Assembly (NCBI GenBank): GCA_937925455.1
Contig: CALEWF010000163.1
Coordinates: forward strand, 1 to 6,652
DNA length: 6,652 nt
Direction of reading: 5' to 3'
Source: an uncultured Flavobacteriales bacterium
GTDB lineage: Bacteria; Bacteroidota; Bacteroidia; CAIKAF01
Notes under the pieces: model-generated
Seen by the model: only the letters and a program-made list of their open reading frames with translations
The model's database searches: none
Told to the model about the DNA's origin: nothing
Part shown: in pieces, positions 5,337 to 6,652 of the stretch
How positions within the stretch are numbered: the first letter of the stretch is position 1
Layout: every line of letters starts with the position of its first letter
Made by a program: the position numbers and the translations under genes

Positions 5337-6568
5337 ATTGCATCAATTAATACTTGGTTGCGTATCAAATCATCCAACGTTTCTCTGCGGGTAATCAAAT
5401 AATCTTTTCCTTCATGAATCAACACTTCGGCCGGACGGAAACGTGAATTGTAGTTGGATGCCATCATAAAGCCATAGGCCCCGGCATTGTAAAAACAAAG
5501 AATGTCTCCTTCGCGTATTTCGTTGATTTTTCGGTCCCAGCCAAAGGTATCGGTTTCACAGATATATCCTACCACCGTATAAATTCGGGGGGTAGCGTCT
5601 GGATTACTTACATTTACTATATGATGATAGGCATCGTAAAACATGGGTCGGATGAGATGATTTAATCCGGAATCAATACCTGCAAATACGGTAGCCGTAG
5701 TTTGCTTGATTACATTTACTTTAGCAAAAAAATACCCGGCTTCACTCACCAAAAATTTCCCCGGTTCAAACATCAGGGTGAGGTTTTTTCCATACGATTG
5801 GCAGAAATTTTTGAAACGTTCTGTCATCTTTTCTCCCAGCAAATCCACATCCGTTGTTACATCATCAGGTTTGTAAGCTACTTTAAATCCACTTCCAAAA
5901 TCAATGTATTCAAGGTCTTTGAAATTATGTGCCAGTTCTAATAAAATATCGGCTCCGCGTAAAAACACATCTACATCCAAAATATCTGACCCGGTATGCA
6001 TGTGCAGGCCGGATACCCTGATGTTTTGAGATGCTATCACACGCTCTACATGCCGAAGCTGGTAAATAGAAATACCAAACTTAGAGTCTATATGTCCGGT
6101 TGATATCTTTGCATTACCCCCTGCCATGATGTGCGGATTGAAGCGAATACATACAGGTATTTTATTTCCATATTCATGGCCAAATTGTTCTAAAATGGAA
6201 ATATTATCAATATTGATTTTTACCCCTAAATCAACTGCCAATTTTATTTCTTCCAACGATACGCAATTAGGTGTAAAAATAATATCATTCGGGGCAAAAC
6301 CGGCTTTTATTCCTAGCATCACTTCCTGAATGGAAACTGTATCCAGTCCTGCTCCTAAGTTTTTAAAAAAACGTAATACATTCAAATTTGTTAGTGCTTT
6401 GCACGCATAATTTATTTTTAAATCCACCCCTTGAAACGCTTGAATTAGTTTATCATATTGGCGTTTCATGATAGCAGTATCATACACATATAGCGGAGTA
6501 TCATACTTTTTGCAAATGCTTAGTACCGGAATGCCTTGAATGGCGTATTGCCCGTTAATTTTTTCCAT
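5333..6568 (-). CDS. lysA: Diaminopimelate decarboxylase
   Basis: This 411-aa cytoplasmic, fold-type III PLP enzyme decarboxylates meso-diaminopimelate to L-lysine, the last step of lysine synthesis. Numbered from the start chosen here, the PLP-binding lysine is Lys57 in NYACKALTN. GAGLDTVS (72-79) and the HMHTGS histidine motif (189-194) follow. GSGF (225-228) and EPGKFLV (268-274) contact the cofactor phosphate and substrate. CETDTF (337-342) supplies the cysteine and acidic residue from the partner subunit, and GAYGF (363-367) and RFRPAEVL close the site. The CE(S/T)D motif separates LysA from ornithine/arginine decarboxylase relatives. The frame extends 23 residues upstream to 6637, but that extension (MKLPMCYN...) is unlike LysA N-termini and would begin upstream of the likely -7 box at 6590-6597. 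MEKINGQYAIQG is a natural LysA start, so 6568 is preferred. The gene is convergent with the FabZ-like gene. Confidence 0.95.
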   Translation of the reverse strand: MEKINGQYAIQGIPVLSICKKYDTPLYVYDTAIMKRQYDKLIQAFQGVDLKINYACKALTNLNVLRFFKNLGAGLDTVSIQEVMLGIKAGFAPNDIIFTPNCVSLEEIKLAVDLGVKINIDNISILEQFGHEYGNKIPVCIRFNPHIMAGGNAKISTGHIDSKFGISIYQLRHVERVIASQNIRVSGLHMHTGSDILDVDVFLRGADILLELAHNFKDLEYIDFGSGFKVAYKPDDVTTDVDLLGEKMTERFKNFCQSYGKNLTLMFEPGKFLVSEAGYFFAKVNVIKQTTATVFAGIDSGLNHLIRPMFYDAYHHIVNVSNPDATPRIYTVVGYICETDTFGWDRKINEIREGDILCFYNAGAYGFMMASNYNSRFRPAEVLIHEGKDYLITRRETLDDLIRNQVLIDAI

Positions 6569-6589
6569 AAACCAATAATAGTAAAGCTG

Positions 6590-6597
6590 CGAAGATA
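6590..6597 (-). promoter_or_regulatory. Bacteroidetes -7 promoter element for lysA
   Basis: Read on the minus strand, the sequence is TATCTTCG, one mismatch from TAnnTTTG, and lies 21 nt before the chosen lysA ATG. Nineteen nt further upstream is TTAC (6617-6620), only a partial match to a -33 TTTG. The position implies a leader of about 15 nt and supports a start at 6568 rather than 6637. Confidence 0.5.
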
Positions 6598-6652
6598 GTG
6601 AAGCCAAATAAATATTGTAACACATTGGTAATTTCAATCAACCGGTGTTCAA

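Noticed and set aside
5702..6329. Plus-strand open frames opposite lysA
   Set aside because: They are antisense to conserved lysA coding sequence and have no promoter or family features.
6569..6637. 23-residue N-terminal extension of lysA
   Set aside because: The extension is unlike LysA N-termini and starts upstream of the likely -7 box at 6590-6597; the ATG at 6568 gives a normal family start.
1..6652. Similarity between the left edge (TTGAACCC...) and the reverse complement of the right edge (TTGAACACC...)
   Set aside because: Only a handful of bases agree and the match does not extend; it does not amount to terminal inverted repeats.
1..6652. Mobile elements, CRISPR arrays, tRNA/rRNA genes or a defence system
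   Set aside because: I found no repeat-spacer pattern, transposase motif, cloverleaf sequence or defence-type domain; all large genes are recognisable chromosomal families apart from one small secreted protein.

Overview
The window looks like ordinary chromosomal DNA from a member of the Bacteroidetes (Bacteroidota). The coding DNA is AT-rich. Several genes are preceded by the -7 element TAnnTTTG of the Bacteroidetes primary sigma factor, usually a short distance before the ATG, and Shine-Dalgarno sequences are weak or absent. The proteins (an ECPRDAMQ-type HMG-CoA lyase, a short M1 peptidase with GMEHQ, a LysA with CETDTFGWDR) are of types I associate with this phylum. I cannot name genus or species from sequence alone.

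Layout. Positions 1-88 may hold the last 28 codons of a gene entering from the left. Positions 89-337 have no convincing gene but hold two structures. The first is a perfect 13-bp hairpin at 103-136. The second is a strikingly GC-rich, strongly self-complementary block at about 160-304 that looks like a structured RNA element. Next comes pyrD (365-1402) with a -7 box at 338-345, followed 12 nt later by a GTG-started HMG-CoA lyase-like gene (1415-2275). These two probably form one transcript. rpmB (2339-2575) has its own promoter (2288-2318) and a strong intrinsic terminator (2605-2640). A secreted M1 metallopeptidase (2647-4290) starts almost directly after that terminator and overlaps by 8 bp a small secreted protein of unknown function (4283-4831). 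A FabZ-like hot-dog dehydratase (4872-5336) follows. It meets lysA (5333-6568, minus strand) tail to tail, with the two stop codons sharing one TTAA.

How the genes fit together. They are mostly housekeeping: pyrimidine synthesis (pyrD), leucine/HMG-CoA carbon metabolism, ribosome (rpmB), extracytoplasmic peptide turnover (M1), acyl-chain dehydration (FabZ-like), and lysine/peptidoglycan precursor synthesis (lysA). No single pathway unites them, and I see no mobile element, CRISPR array, tRNA, rRNA or defence system.

The items most worth a second look are the GC-rich structured element upstream of pyrD, the altered active-site positions of the HMG-CoA lyase homologue, the isolated rpmB, and the terminator that abuts the M1 peptidase start codon.
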